Source: Pseudanabaena sp. Salubria-1 (GTDB lineage: Bacteria; Cyanobacteriota; Cyanobacteriia; Pseudanabaenales; Pseudanabaenaceae). Taken from it: a stretch of DNA of 64,000 nt. The first letter of the stretch is position 1, and every line of letters begins with the position of its first letter. The position numbers were made by a program, and so were the translations under genes. Location: positions 248,001 through 312,000 of the forward strand of contig JALQCR010000001.1 in NCBI GenBank assembly GCA_023336205.1. Reading direction: 5' to 3'. Below, one piece after another: positions 7,241-17,021 of the stretch. The notes beneath the pieces were generated by a model. That model was not told the origin of the DNA. It was given only the letters and a program-made list of their open reading frames with translations, and did no database searches.

Positions 7241-8893
7241 ATGGAATTTAACTACAGCTACAAGAGCAGTTCGACAATCTCTGGACAAGGCGATCGCACA
7301 GCGATGTCGTTCTCGCCTGACGTGACAAGGCAACCCACTTACTTTAGAGGCGAACTGCACCAGAATATTGCCTTTCGAGAAGCGATTAGTGCTTTGCATG
7401 ACGTTGTAGTTTCTGACCTTCGTTTTAAGCCAAAGGATAAAGAAGCTTACAAAGCTTGGGCAGCCCAACGCAATGAGATTGACTGGCAACTGGTCGCCGC
7501 ACAACGCCAAGAAGTTACAGATAGGATCAAAGCCCTACAAGCCGATCTCACCGATCTAAATCGGCGTAGTTCGGAACGGATGTCTGGATTTTATAGAGCT
7601 ACCGCGAGATATTTTGATTATCTCTATCAAAAGGATCGAGATTACTGGTTTGTGCTTGATCCCGTAATTACCGTTCATCCCGACGAAGTTTTCTTTGAAT
7701 GCTTTAGTCAAGATGAGTCTAGCTATGGTCGTCTGGGAGCTAGCTATGAAGTATTTAAGAATGTTGATGAATTTGCCTGTGGCACTACCAACATCGATTA
7801 CTCCGCTGCACTCTACGATGAGTTCCAAAAGATTCGCAGCTATAAACGGACTTCGTTGGAGGTCGATCCTTCAGGATTTGAAGTGCAGACCACAGGAGAA
7901 TCTGACTATAAAGAAGTCAAAATCGATCTGCCAGATACTTGGGTGCGCGGCTTTTTGCAGGTTAGCTCGGCTATGTCACTTCCCGCAATTCGCTTTGACC
8001 TACATCCCACTGATATTTATAACATCTGTTTTGTTTTGCGTCGGCGCAAAGAAAAGCAGGGACCGCGCAGTATGCGCTATATTCTCAAACCGAACGAACC
8101 GATACGGATTGTATTTGAGCCTTGGGGAACGGAAATTGTCTGTTCCCGTTCGATTTATGAAGGCAATAGCGATCGCACGATCCGCGTTTGGGGTCGTCGT
8201 CGTCTCTTGATTTTGGATCGTCTGATTCCCGTTGCGCGTAAATTCACCGTGCATTTACTTGGCAATGGGATGCCTTCTTTTTATGTCGCTGATCTTGAAG
8301 ATATGTCCTTCACGCTGGGACTATCGGGTTGGACGGCTAATGACTGGGCAAAGGCGAGTAATTTTGATTTACTTGCACCTAGGGCAAATGTTGATGACCG
8401 CACCAAACGCCAGATTTTTGAGGCACTCAAGCAGAATTGGGTAGAATCCCCTGACGCGTTGGCGGCAAGACTCAGACTGGATCGCTCGGTGGTGCTTGGT
8501 GCACTCAGTGCCTATACTCAGGCGGGTAGAGCGATTTATGACCTGAATAAGCAGGTCTATCGTGTCCGCGAACTGTCCAATGTACCTTTGCCGATGGATA
8601 AGCTGCGTTTTGCTAGCGATCGCGAAGCTCAAGCGAGTAGTTTTTTAGAGCAAAATGCGGTGCGGGTTACCAGTGACAATATTGATACATTGGGAACTCA
8701 AACCTTGCAAGGAGAAGTGCGTCACAAAAATCAAATTTTCCTGCCTGTAGTCACACTCGATCGCGATCTACGCATTGTTCACGCCGAATGTACTTGCAAC
8801 TGGCATCAGCAAAACAAGCTATTCAAGGGACCATGCGAACATATCCTCTCAATGCGAATGCATAGCGATCGCATGGCGACATCAATTGTGTAA
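7241..8893 (+). CDS. SWIM zinc-finger domain protein
   Basis: A 550-residue soluble protein. Near the C-terminus (about 516-536) ECTCNW...GPCEHI gives the CxC-xn-CxH pattern of the SWIM zinc finger, thought to mediate DNA or protein binding. The central region is basic with RRRK and GRRRLLIL strands, and residues ~395-450 (FEALKQNWVESPDALAARLR) look like a winged-helix. The N-terminal third is charged and coiled-coil-like (LQADLTDLNRRSSERMSG). SWIM proteins of bacteria are often next to MoxR ATPase and vWA genes; no such partner is present here. Start ATG at 7241 has no strong ribosome-binding site. Function unknown. Confidence 0.75.
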   Translation: MEFNYSYKSSSTISGQGDRTAMSFSPDVTRQPTYFRGELHQNIAFREAISALHDVVVSDLRFKPKDKEAYKAWAAQRNEIDWQLVAAQRQEVTDRIKALQADLTDLNRRSSERMSGFYRATARYFDYLYQKDRDYWFVLDPVITVHPDEVFFECFSQDESSYGRLGASYEVFKNVDEFACGTTNIDYSAALYDEFQKIRSYKRTSLEVDPSGFEVQTTGESDYKEVKIDLPDTWVRGFLQVSSAMSLPAIRFDLHPTDIYNICFVLRRRKEKQGPRSMRYILKPNEPIRIVFEPWGTEIVCSRSIYEGNSDRTIRVWGRRRLLILDRLIPVARKFTVHLLGNGMPSFYVADLEDMSFTLGLSGWTANDWAKASNFDLLAPRANVDDRTKRQIFEALKQNWVESPDALAARLRLDRSVVLGALSAYTQAGRAIYDLNKQVYRVRELSNVPLPMDKLRFASDREAQASSFLEQNAVRVTSDNIDTLGTQTLQGEVRHKNQIFLPVVTLDRDLRIVHAECTCNWHQQNKLFKGPCEHILSMRMHSDRMATSIV

Positions 8894-8913
8894 TACCGTT
8901 TCGTTGCTCTTGT

Positions 8914-9263
8914 TCAACGCGCCAAATGTTCTTTTAGCCAAGCACTTAAATCAGCAATTGTTTGTAAGTCAAAGATTGCTTCAGCTAAATTTTCTAGCTG
9001 CGCGACGGATAGTTTAGCAATCTTAGATTTTATGCTTGGAGATATTTTACCAAATTTGCGGGTTAGCATCCGTACCAACATCGCAGCCTGCCTTTGCAAA
9101 CCCTCTTGTTTACCAATTTGCAAACCCTCTTGTTTACCAATTTGCAAACCCTCTTGTTTACCAATTTGCAAACCCTCTTGTTTACCTTCCTGCATAGCCT
9201 CTTGGTAGACGCGGGTTTTCTTTAGATCGCTATGTGTAAACATCGATTCAACCTCTTGACGAC
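8914..9263 (-). pseudogene. C-terminal fragment of an Rpn-family nuclease, cut by IS
   Basis: The frame runs without interruption from the edge of the IS1-type element at 9263 and reads RRQEVESMFTHSDLKKTRVY followed by four copies of the octapeptide IGKQEGLQ-type repeat and the usual helical tail. This is the C-terminus of cyanobacterial Rpn/PD-(D/E)XK nuclease-transposase proteins (DUF4351-type tails), whose N-terminal nuclease domain should lie upstream. Beyond the IS lies an unrelated DUF433 gene, so the catalytic half has been deleted, not only displaced. An internal ATG at 9243 could still give a 109-residue peptide. Confidence 0.75.
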
Positions 9264-10081
9264 GGTAGTCCTAAAAAGGAAAGGACGCACACGGAGGTAA
9301 AGAATCGTTGTAATGATGAATAAAATTCCAAATGGCTCCAATGTGATTTTCCAATTTCTTAGAAAAAGATAAGGTCTTTCTAACTAGTCTTGATACTCGT
9401 TGACGTAACGTACAGTTGAATCTCTCAATATAGTTGGTCTTTCCCGTTTCTTTCCCGACAGCCCTATGACGTTTGCTGGGCAGGACAACTGGATAAGACG
9501 AATAGAAGTCAGTATAAATAACCGCACATTGGCGATAGACGCTAGGCAACGATTCCCATAACTTCTGAGCTGATTCACCAGTGCGATCGCCTATATAACA
9601 ACCGACAATTTCACGAGTCTCGGCATCAATGGCAAGCCATACCCACTGTTTATTGCCTTTGTCGTCCACAAAAGACCACAATTCATCCATCTGTATGGTC
9701 AAACGGCGTTTTGGTTTTGGTTCTACCTCCACCTGCTGAGGAACGTTTTCATATTTATGATTGACGTAACTTTGCAACCATCTCTCTGACACCTTGAGGA
9801 CTCTGGCAATTCCAGCTAGTGGGATTTTTTCTAGTAGTAGTTTCTCAAGAAGGTCATAAGTGTCTTGGGTACGCTCTGAAACTCTCTGCCACTGTGGATT
9901 TTCTACAAATTGACGACCACAGTCCCGACATTTATAATTTTGTTTTCCATGTCGTGTACTGCCGTTTTTTACAACGGATACGGACTGGCAGGATGGACAG
10001 GATGGCCTTGCTTCTGACATTACTTTACTTTGTATCAACTATCTGGATATTTTCCTACATCCTTTCCTTTTTAGGACTACC
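9264..10081. mobile_element. IS1-family-type insertion sequence, 818 bp
   Basis: Perfect 22-bp terminal inverted repeats, beginning GGTAGTCCTAAAAAGGAAAG at 9264 and mirrored at 10060-10081, flank one transposase gene on the minus strand. The flanks (CTTGACGAC left, CAATCTAGA right) show no target duplication. Together with the loss of the Rpn N-terminus, this suggests an IS-adjacent deletion or recombination between two copies. Confidence 0.85.
9271..10038 (-). CDS. IS1-type transposase (single-frame InsAB)
   Basis: 255 residues. Two zinc-ribbon-like CxxC motifs (CPSCQS, CRDCGRQF) at residues 14-45 bind the IS end, followed by a helix-turn-helix (IPLAGIARVLKVSERWLQSY). The catalytic part has DDE-type blocks: QMDELWSFVDDK, VIYTDFYSSY and GKTNYIERFNCTLRQRVSR with the terminal E. 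In this subfamily both parts are fused in one frame, unlike classical IS1. The stop codon TAG lies inside the left inverted repeat. It appears intact; the start could be the second Met (MSEARPSC, 10020). Confidence 0.85.
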   Translation of the reverse strand: MIQSKVMSEARPSCPSCQSVSVVKNGSTRHGKQNYKCRDCGRQFVENPQWQRVSERTQDTYDLLEKLLLEKIPLAGIARVLKVSERWLQSYVNHKYENVPQQVEVEPKPKRRLTIQMDELWSFVDDKGNKQWVWLAIDAETREIVGCYIGDRTGESAQKLWESLPSVYRQCAVIYTDFYSSYPVVLPSKRHRAVGKETGKTNYIERFNCTLRQRVSRLVRKTLSFSKKLENHIGAIWNFIHHYNDSLPPCASFPF

Positions 10082-10117
10082 CAATCTAGAGTTCGTCAAT
10101 TTAGAGAGCAAACGCAC

Positions 10118-10411
10118 ATGAAAACAGCAACCATCTCCCGCCATGTCACACGCAACCCTGAAATCCTCTCATGTGAACCAATCATCGATGGAACCAGAAC
10201 ACCCGTTAGAGCGATCGTCGAAAACTGGCGCTTAGGAGTTAGACCAGAAGAGATTCCATTACACTTACCACATCTCAATCTCGCACAAATCTTTGATGCC
10301 CTTAGCTTTTACCTAGACAACCAATCAGAAATCAACGAATACATCGAACGCAACCACGTCCCCGATGAACTAGTTCACCCAATCATCAAAGCTAGACTAA
10401 ATCAAAGATGA
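10118..10411 (+). CDS. DUF433 antitoxin-like protein
   Basis: A 97-residue DUF433 protein, a winged-helix fold used by VapB45-type antitoxins. The family core is visible: EPIIDGTRTPVRAIVENW, then GVRPEEIPLHLPHLNLAQIFDALSFY-like helices. Such proteins normally precede a DUF5615 PIN-like toxin gene; none follows here, only another antitoxin at 10472. The IS1-type element abuts the promoter side 36 bases upstream. Confidence 0.75.
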   Translation: MKTATISRHVTRNPEILSCEPIIDGTRTPVRAIVENWRLGVRPEEIPLHLPHLNLAQIFDALSFYLDNQSEINEYIERNHVPDELVHPIIKARLNQR

Positions 10412-10471
10412 CTATTTATGATGGTTAAATTTTTGCTAACCTAAAATAAGCAGGTTGAGCAGGTAATAAAA

Positions 10472-10711
10472 ATGCAGACACTTTTAAAAGTAGAAGATGC
10501 TGTAATTTCAGTGTTACGAACCTTACCACCTGACAAGCAACAAGAATTACTCGATTTTGCAGAGTTTTTACAAGCCAAAGCTATGGTTAAGCGACCACGT
10601 AAAAGTATCAAAGGTTTGTCTGCTGATCTAAATATTGATATTACTGAAGAAGATATTAGAACAGCAAGACAAGAAATGTGGGGTAATTTCCCTAAAGATA
10701 TTGAACTATGA
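10472..10711 (+). CDS. DUF2281-type VapB antitoxin
   Basis: 79 residues. The N-terminal LRTLPPDKQQELLDFAEFLQ helix pair is typical of DUF2281 antitoxins, and the C-terminal part (DITEEDIRTARQEMWGNFP) is the toxin-wrapping tail. Its stop overlaps the start of the PIN toxin remnant by ATGA, the usual vapBC coupling. Confidence 0.75.
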   Translation: MQTLLKVEDAVISVLRTLPPDKQQELLDFAEFLQAKAMVKRPRKSIKGLSADLNIDITEEDIRTARQEMWGNFPKDIEL

Positions 10712-10791
10712 GTGCAATTGTTTCAGATACACATACTTTAATTTGCTACGTCGCATACGTCTACAACACAAGGCTACAAGTCCTGATATGA
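10708..10791 (+). pseudogene. VapC (PIN) toxin, N-terminal stub only
   Basis: Begins MSAIVSDTHTLI, the first strand of PIN-domain toxins with its catalytic Asp, then changes into unrelated sequence and stops after 27 codons. The remaining ~100 codons, with the other acidic residues, are absent before proS. The antitoxin is kept. Confidence 0.7.
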
Positions 10792-10863
10792 TCGTCAGGC
10801 AGAATCACCGTTAACAGATCAACGAAATTCTAGCGAATATCCCTAGCGAACATCTCCAGCAAT

Positions 10864-12654
10864 ATGCGTCTATCTCAAATGCTCTGGGTCACTCTGCGTG
10901 AAGATCCCGCCGAAGCAGAACTCACAAGTCACAAACTCTTACTCCGCGCAGGTTACATTAGGCGCGTAGGTTCAGGCTTGTATGTGTACTTGCCGCTCAT
11001 GTGGCGCGTTTTGCAAAAGATCTCGGCGATCGTCCGCGAAGAGATGAACGACACAGGGGCGCAGGAATGCCTGTTGACGCAACTGCAACCTGCGGAACTA
11101 TGGCAAGAGTCAGGACGCTGGGATACTTACACCAAAGCCGAAGGGATCATGTTTGCCCTCACCGATCGCGCCAATCGTGAAGTCGGTCTTGGTCCTACCC
11201 ACGAAGAAATTATTACAGCGATCGCTAGAGATACGATTCGCTCCTATCGTCAATTGCCACAGCATTTATACCAAATCCAAACCAAGTTCCGTGATGAGAT
11301 TCGTCCTCGGTTTGGGTTAATGCGTGGGCGCGAGTTCATCATGAAGGATGGCTACTCCTTCCATGAAAATGAAGAGAGCCTCAAGGAAACCTACTACGAA
11401 ATGGATCGCGCCTATCGGAAGATGTTCGATCGCTGCGGTCTAAAATTCCGTGCTGTCGAAGCTGACTCAGGTGCGATCGGTGGTTCAGGTTCACAGGAGT
11501 TTATGGTATTAGCGGAAGCTGGTGAAGATGACATTCTCTTTACCGAAGATAGCAGCTATGCCGCTAATGTTGAGAAAGCAGTATCTTTACCACCTGAGGC
11601 TGTACCTTCGCACTTCGACAAGTTCGAGAAAGTGCATACACCTAAAAAGGGAACTATCGAAACTGTATGCAAGTTACTGAAATGCGACCCCACCCAAGTT
11701 GTGAAACAGGTTCTCTATCAAGTCATTTATGACAATGGCACAACGGTTTTAGCGCTAGTCAGCATTCGTGGCGATCGCGATGTTAACGAAGTGAAACTGC
11801 AAAATGAACTGACGAAACTAGCAAGTAACTACGGTGGGAAAGCCGTTATTAACCTCCAAGTTGCCGATCCTGAATCTCAGCAAAAATGGGCGCATTCCAA
11901 ACTTCCTGTCGGTTTTATTTCACCAAGTCTGGATGATTCCTATATTGATAAAAGCTCCGCAGTTTCTCCAAAGTTTCTCCGTTTAGCTGATCGCACCGTT
12001 GAGCATTTACAAAATTTTGTCACGGGTGCAGATGAAGCTGATTATCACGTTGTTGGTGCAAATTGGGGTAAGGATTTTACATTGCCTACAGTTGTAAATC
12101 TTGATAAGGCAAAAGCAGGCGATCGCGCCGTTCATGATCCTTCACAAATCTTGCAAACCGCCAGAGGCATCGAAGTTGGGCATATCTTCCAATTGGGAAC
12201 TAAATATTCGCAAGCGATGAAGGCGACCTTCACCAATGAGCAAGGTGAAGAGCTGCCCTTAGTCATGGGTTGCTATGGTCTGGGTGTCTCGCGCCTCGCC
12301 CAAGCTGCGGTGGAGCAGTCCTACGACAAAGATGGCATCATCTGGAATAAAGCGATCGCGCCTTACCATGTGATTGTCACTGTGCCGAATGTGGGCGATG
12401 CGAAGCAAATGGATGTTGGCGAAAGGCTGTACACGGCTCTCGATGCTGCGGGTGTCGAAGTATTGCTTGACGATCGCGATGAACGGGCTGGTGTCAAGTT
12501 CAAGGATGCCGATCTTGTAGGCATTCCCTATCGGGTGGTTACAGGTAAGGCGATCGCTGATGGCAAAGTCGAAATTGTCAATCGGGCGACGAAGGTGGCG
12601 ACTTTGGTAGAAATAGAGTCAGTGGTGGAGTATCTACAGAACGAACTCAAGTAA
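10864..12654 (+). CDS. proS: Prolyl-tRNA synthetase
   Basis: 596 residues, bacterial-type class II enzyme that charges tRNA-Pro with proline in the cytoplasm. Class II motifs are visible: [20 protein letters not shown] and [20 protein letters not shown] (motif 2), and [17 protein letters not shown] (motif 3). Between motifs 2 and 3 (roughly residues 225-400) is the YbaK-like insertion that hydrolyses mischarged Ala-tRNA. The C-terminal anticodon-binding domain starts around residue 495 ([11 protein letters not shown]). Start ATG at 10864 gives the canonical [20 protein letters not shown]. Upstream lies the degenerate vapC stub. Confidence 0.97.
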   Translation: MRLSQMLWVTLREDPAEAELTSHKLLLRAGYIRRVGSGLYVYLPLMWRVLQKISAIVREEMNDTGAQECLLTQLQPAELWQESGRWDTYTKAEGIMFALTDRANREVGLGPTHEEIITAIARDTIRSYRQLPQHLYQIQTKFRDEIRPRFGLMRGREFIMKDGYSFHENEESLKETYYEMDRAYRKMFDRCGLKFRAVEADSGAIGGSGSQEFMVLAEAGEDDILFTEDSSYAANVEKAVSLPPEAVPSHFDKFEKVHTPKKGTIETVCKLLKCDPTQVVKQVLYQVIYDNGTTVLALVSIRGDRDVNEVKLQNELTKLASNYGGKAVINLQVADPESQQKWAHSKLPVGFISPSLDDSYIDKSSAVSPKFLRLADRTVEHLQNFVTGADEADYHVVGANWGKDFTLPTVVNLDKAKAGDRAVHDPSQILQTARGIEVGHIFQLGTKYSQAMKATFTNEQGEELPLVMGCYGLGVSRLAQAAVEQSYDKDGIIWNKAIAPYHVIVTVPNVGDAKQMDVGERLYTALDAAGVEVLLDDRDERAGVKFKDADLVGIPYRVVTGKAIADGKVEIVNRATKVATLVEIESVVEYLQNELK

Positions 12655-12655
12655 A

Positions 12656-12798
12656 ATAACAGCCTTGCACTCAAGTGAAGGCTAAAAGCTAAAACCCGTT
12701 AAAACGGGTTGCTATTATTATTTAGTCTGCTTCAGCATACTTAACTGGAGTTTATACCAAAACACAAAATGGCGTAGCCATTTTGTGTTTTGGTATAA
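12656..12798. repeat. Hairpin cluster after proS, including a 47-base palindrome
   Basis: Three stems: AGCCTT/AAGGCT near 12661-12683, AACCCGTT/AACGGGTT near 12692-12711, and a near-perfect palindrome at 12752-12798 with 22-bp arms starting TTATACCAAAACACAAAATG around a GTA loop. The last belongs to a family also found at 14186-14218, 43788-43820 and 60742-60770. It may act as the proS terminator, though there is no clean T-run. Confidence 0.75.
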
Positions 12799-12821
12799 TT
12801 AATTTATAAGCCTTTTCTTTT

Positions 12822-14036
12822 ATGCTGCCTAGCGAACTCCTGATGCATCGACTGAATGGCGAAACCGTCGTTCCTAAAAGATTGAAATTAGACGATAAGC
12901 ATCAAGCGATCGCTATAGAACTAATCGCAATTTTTGAGAATGCTAAGGGTGGCACGCAGAGCGAACTCGATCGCCTATTGCAAGAACTTGAAGGCGACAC
13001 ACCTGATTATCGGGTAAAGCGGGGATTGGCACATATACTCAAGTCCAGTTTTAGTACTTTTGAAATTGTTAGTCCTCTCGAACCGCAAGAATTACGCCGC
13101 CGTATTTTTGAATTATCGGCTCAAGTTATTCCCAGCCAGCAGGCTACACAGCAAACCCTTACCAAACTCGCCGATAGCCTGACGGAAGAACTGAAGCGTG
13201 AAGTCTTACCTTCACAAATTACAATGGGGCTTTATGCCGATCTGATAGAAAATCGGATTCTGACCGAATTTGAAATACCTACGCCTGAAGCTCTGATCCA
13301 TCGCTATAATCTTTCGCAAGTACAGGGGATTTTCTATAGAGCGAGTCACTTGACGCTCAAAGTCCATCGTAATGATCCAGGAGAATATAAGCTGCTATTC
13401 CGTTATCTCAAGCTATTTCAATTGATGTCCTATATCGAAGGTGATGTTGATTATGGCTTTACGATTACCGTCGATGGCGCAACGAGTTTGTTTGGTACGA
13501 GTACCCGTTACGGATTAGCGATCGCCAAGCTTCTGCCTGCTTTGCTCCATGTCACCAAATGGAGCCTCAACGCTACCCTCGTTGAAAAAGATACTTATTC
13601 AAAACAAAAGCGTACAGGCTTATTTACTCTCGATTCTGATTGTGGTTTAGTCAGCCATTATCCTGCTGGCAAAATGTATGACAGTGCGATCGAATCTTCG
13701 TTTGCAGAAAGGTGGGCAGAGTTAAAAACAGAATGGAAATTAGAAAGAGAAGTCGATTTAATTCCGATTCCCGGAAGTGTGATGATTCCTGATTTTCGAC
13801 TGGTACATCCTGATGGACGTACTTATCTCTTAGAGATTGTCGGCTATTGGCGACCTGAGTATTTACGCAAGAAGTTTTCGCAAGTGCGGCAAGCTAATTG
13901 TGAGAATTTGATTTTGGCGATTTCTGAACGCCTAAATCTGGAGAAAGCAGGCGTAAAAGTAAGCGATACACCTGCTCTGACGGTTTGGTTTAAGGATAAA
14001 CTTTCACCCAAAGTAGTTTTACAAGCGATCGAATAA
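12822..14036 (+). CDS. DUF790 / Bax1-like nuclease-family protein
   Basis: 404 residues matching the DUF790 family, related to archaeal Bax1, the nuclease partner of XPB helicase. The N-terminus (MLPSELLMHRLNGETVVPKR) is characteristic. A PD-(D/E)XK-like core lies near the C-terminus: MIPDFRLVHPDGRTYLLEIV followed by GYWRPEYLRKK. Usually an XPB-type helicase gene is adjacent; none is in this window. A DNA-repair role is therefore inferred from the family. Complete, with start 23 bases after the palindrome. Confidence 0.85.
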   Translation: MLPSELLMHRLNGETVVPKRLKLDDKHQAIAIELIAIFENAKGGTQSELDRLLQELEGDTPDYRVKRGLAHILKSSFSTFEIVSPLEPQELRRRIFELSAQVIPSQQATQQTLTKLADSLTEELKREVLPSQITMGLYADLIENRILTEFEIPTPEALIHRYNLSQVQGIFYRASHLTLKVHRNDPGEYKLLFRYLKLFQLMSYIEGDVDYGFTITVDGATSLFGTSTRYGLAIAKLLPALLHVTKWSLNATLVEKDTYSKQKRTGLFTLDSDCGLVSHYPAGKMYDSAIESSFAERWAELKTEWKLEREVDLIPIPGSVMIPDFRLVHPDGRTYLLEIVGYWRPEYLRKKFSQVRQANCENLILAISERLNLEKAGVKVSDTPALTVWFKDKLSPKVVLQAIE

Positions 14037-14087
14037 ATCGCAAATATAGCAATGTGTAAGCTGAATAACAGAATATTCATGGAACAT

Positions 14088-14220
14088 TAGTTATTTAGAT
14101 ACAGTCTAAATAACTAATTAATACCAATTCACGAAAATGTAACTACACTTTCGTGAATTAAAAACAAAACCCAGTAAGGGTTTTTAAAACACAAAATGGT
14201 GCAGCTATTTTGTGTTTTAA
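14088..14220. repeat. Hairpin cluster, modular three-hairpin element
   Basis: A simple hairpin (TTAGTTATTTAGA/TCTAAATAACTAA, 14088-14118) is followed by an element of three stems: AATTCACGAAA/TTTCGTGAATT (14126-14159), AAACCC/GGGTTT (14167-14183) and AAAACACAAAAT/ATTTTGTGTTTT (14186-14218). The element at 43783-43886 carries the same modules in reverse orientation. Confidence 0.75.
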
Positions 14221-14317
14221 GTTAAGACAAAAAGCTTAGTTACCTGAATTTTTTTTCGTCTAGGATTAGTTGTCATCTATTTTTCTATATAAACAAAGTT
14301 AGCAAATCATTTAGAGA

Positions 14318-15259
14318 ATGAAGATTAAGCAAAAGTTGACTCTGAGTTATTTAGCGATCGCTGCTATCACCTGCCTAGTTGGAGTAATCAACTACAAAAA
14401 TATAGAAACAATCAACCAAGATTTTCAAGCTGTTTCCGAGGGAACTATACCTACCAACTCAGCGCTCAAAGACCTAAAAAATTCGGGCTCAAAAATTATT
14501 GCTGCTACTTCTGAATACACAACGATCTCAGCCCGCTCGAAGGTTTTGGCTCCAACCCCAGAAATAAACGCAGCTTTACTTGAAGAAGAAGAAGAGGTAA
14601 AAGAAGGATTTTTGGCATATGACTTTGCCTTGGATCTCTATAAGTCTGTACCCGAAAACTTGTCTGCTGACAAAAAAGGTGCTCTTACCCAAATTCAAGC
14701 CGCAGGTGCATCCCTCAAAGCAAATAGCTTAAAATTAATTGAGGTTCAAAAAACAAGCAATGATCCCCAGAAATTTTTTGAGCAAAAAGAGGAGTTTGAG
14801 GAGAGCGAAGAAGAATTTATTAAAGCAATCGATGTCGCACTAAAGGCAGAAGAATTAAAGTTGCAAAGGCTTAAGACTGAAGTCCAGATTGCAATTATTG
14901 ACAGTCGAAATATCTTCTTAATTGCTAGTATTTTTACATTTATTTTCGCGGGAGGAATTGGGCTAGCTTTATCAGCTTCAATTATTAAGCGTTTACAAGA
15001 ATTGGTTCTATCTACTAAACAGATTAGCCAAGGAAATATAGATGTGCTGCTTCCATCCCCTAAGAATGATGAATTGGGACAGCTAAGCCAGAGTTTTGCC
15101 ATTATGCAAAATGAACTTAAATCCAACTTTGATCGACTTGAAGACACCGTAGAAGAACGCACAAAACTTGGCTCTTCTGGGTTCATGGGGATAAGCACAG
15201 CTAATAGTAATCAGAATCCTCTCGGAGCAACAGTTACAGCCCTACCATGTCGCCAATAA
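14318..15259 (+). pseudogene. 5' half of a hybrid sensor histidine kinase split by a MITE
   Basis: Encodes a membrane segment at residues ~8-26, a periplasmic four-helix sensor domain to ~195, a second membrane segment (IFLIASIFTFIFAGGIGLAL, ~199-220) and a HAMP domain to ~275. The genuine frame ends at codon 284 (VEERTKL), where the 134-bp element enters; the last 30 codons are encoded by the element. Removing the element and one CAAAACTT copy joins this frame exactly to the kinase half at 15297, giving one 853-residue protein. As it stands the product is a sensor without kinase. Confidence 0.85.
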
Positions 15260-15303
15260 TTGTATCGATACTGTACCATTTACCCCTCAAACCCAGATGA
15301 GCC
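15170..15303. mobile_element. 134-bp MITE with ISL3-like ends inside a kinase gene
   Basis: Terminal inverted repeats GGCTCTTCTGGGTTCATGGG and, at the other end read inward, GGCTCATCTGGGTTTGAGGG (about 18 of 21 matching). The 8-bp target duplication CAAAACTT lies at 15162-15169 and 15304-15311. The GGCTCTT-type ends and 8-bp duplication fit ISL3-family elements. There is no transposase, so it must be moved in trans. Its right end contains an ATG that opens the downstream reading frame. Confidence 0.9.
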
Positions 15304-17021
15304 CAAAACTTTTAATAATTGAACAGGCTAATTTAAAAAAGAAGCTAACTCAAGAGCGGCTGGTGTTGAGCATTGTTGAACAAATACGTCATTCTTTAGA
15401 GATTACGGAAACCCTCAGCTCGGTTGCGGCTGACATGCGCTCAATATTTGCTTGCGATCGCGTAGCCATATTTCAATTTATCGATCAAAACTTTGCTTCC
15501 TTCATCATCGAATCAGTGGGGCAAGACTACGATCCAATTATCAATGGTGCACTTCAATCCTTTTCCGTCGAGAATAAGGCTTTTCGTTCTGGTTTAAGTC
15601 ATCTCGCCCTCAAAGAGCATGAAGATAGTTGCTCACGTTTGAGTATGCCGATATTTGAAGGCGATCGCCTTTGGGGAACATTAGTAGCTTTTGACTATCA
15701 GCAGCCTAGTCGTATCTGGAAAGAAAGCGAAATTGCGATCGCTACAGCAGTTTGCTTACAGGTAGGAATTTCGGTCAAACAAAATATTCTATTGAATGAA
15801 TTGAAGCATTCTAAAGAAAAAGCTGAAGCCGCAAATGTTGCCAAAAGTGAGTTTCTATCGATGATGAGTCATGAGATTCGTACTCCCATGAATGCGGTAA
15901 TAGGCATAAGCGACCTTCTTAGTTTTACTGAACTTAATCAAGAGCAAGAGGAATATGTCCAGATGATTCTGAATGGGGGAAGAACGTTATTAAATGTGAT
16001 TAATGATATCCTTGATTTTTCCCGCATAGAAGCGAATCACATAGAGCTAAATATAAAAACTTTTGGATTACGTAATTTTATAGAGAGTACAGTTAACTTA
16101 CTCAGCCCACAAGCCAGTCAAAAGAATCTAGGTTTATTCCCCATAATTGATCCATTGTTACCAGATTTATTTTGGGGAGACAGGAATAGAATAGAGCAAA
16201 TTTTAATTAATTTAGTTGGTAATGCCATTAAATTCACTGAATCTGGAGAGATTAGAATCATAGTAGAAATGCTAGATCAAAATGAAGGCAACTATACAAT
16301 TAAATTTAGTGTTTCAGATACAGGGATTGGGATTGAGCCTAAAAACCAAAATAAGCTTTTTAATCCATTTATTCAGGTAGACTCCTCAAATACTCGTCGC
16401 TATGGTGGTAGTGGTTTGGGGCTAGCAATTTGCAAACGGCTAGTTGAGAAAATGAATGGAAATATTTCGGTGCGATCGCAATTTGGGAAAGGTTCAACAT
16501 TTAGTTTTGTGATCCAGTTAAAAGAAGAACAAGAGCAACGCCCAGTTACCCCACAAGCTGTCGCAGAGCCCCCGCAAGTAACTTCCATAGTGCCTCCTCA
16601 AGCTATTGACGCAGAAGCAAATCTACAAGTCTTAGTGGTAGAAGACAATCCCTTAAATAGGATCGCAGCGCTGAAGTCTTTAGACAAAATGGGATACTCG
16701 GTAACTTTAGCTGAAGATGGACTTGAAGCGATCAGCCATCTTAAACGGCAACGTTTTGATTTAGTATTTATGGATCTGCATATGCCCAAATTAGACGGGA
16801 TTGGGGCTACTAGGCTAATTCGCCAAGAAGCATCTGATGATTCTCCCTATATTATCGCTATGACCGCAGATATTACCGAAGGAGTAAGGCAAGAATGTAT
16901 AGATGCTGGTATGAACGACTATATTAGTAAACCAGTCACGTTTAAAGAATTAGACTCAGCTGTAAAACGAGCATTAAAATCAATGGATTCCAAATCAACT
17001 TTAAAATCTATTGATTTATAG
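15297..17021 (+). CDS. 3' half of the split hybrid kinase: GAF-HisKA-HATPase-REC
   Basis: 574 residues starting at an ATG contributed by the MITE end (15297). Domains in order: GAF (~30-170), HisKA with the phosphorylated His in [15 protein letters not shown] (~195), HATPase with N-box [10 protein letters not shown] and [11 protein letters not shown], then a receiver with [10 protein letters not shown], phospho-acceptor D in [13 protein letters not shown] and K in YISKPV. All catalytic residues are kept, so this half could work as a soluble, unregulated kinase if transcribed and translated; no clear ribosome-binding site precedes it. The TAG stop lies in the terminal repeat of the next palindromic element. 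Confidence 0.85.
   Translation: MSPKLLIIEQANLKKKLTQERLVLSIVEQIRHSLEITETLSSVAADMRSIFACDRVAIFQFIDQNFASFIIESVGQDYDPIINGALQSFSVENKAFRSGLSHLALKEHEDSCSRLSMPIFEGDRLWGTLVAFDYQQPSRIWKESEIAIATAVCLQVGISVKQNILLNELKHSKEKAEAANVAKSEFLSMMSHEIRTPMNAVIGISDLLSFTELNQEQEEYVQMILNGGRTLLNVINDILDFSRIEANHIELNIKTFGLRNFIESTVNLLSPQASQKNLGLFPIIDPLLPDLFWGDRNRIEQILINLVGNAIKFTESGEIRIIVEMLDQNEGNYTIKFSVSDTGIGIEPKNQNKLFNPFIQVDSSNTRRYGGSGLGLAICKRLVEKMNGNISVRSQFGKGSTFSFVIQLKEEQEQRPVTPQAVAEPPQVTSIVPPQAIDAEANLQVLVVEDNPLNRIAALKSLDKMGYSVTLAEDGLEAISHLKRQRFDLVFMDLHMPKLDGIGATRLIRQEASDDSPYIIAMTADITEGVRQECIDAGMNDYISKPVTFKELDSAVKRALKSMDSKSTLKSIDL

Noticed and set aside
9098..9190. Short 24-bp repeats as CRISPR or iterons
   Set aside because: They are in frame and encode the IGKQEGLQ-type octapeptide repeats of the Rpn tail.
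9255..10090. Target duplication of the IS1-type element
   Set aside because: CTTGACGAC on the left and CAATCTAGA on the right do not match, so no duplication is claimed.
14746..15198. 150-codon minus-strand frame in the sensor kinase
   Set aside because: Serine-rich antisense of the coiled-coil coding region. The plus-strand frame is supported by HAMP homology and by the MITE reconstruction.
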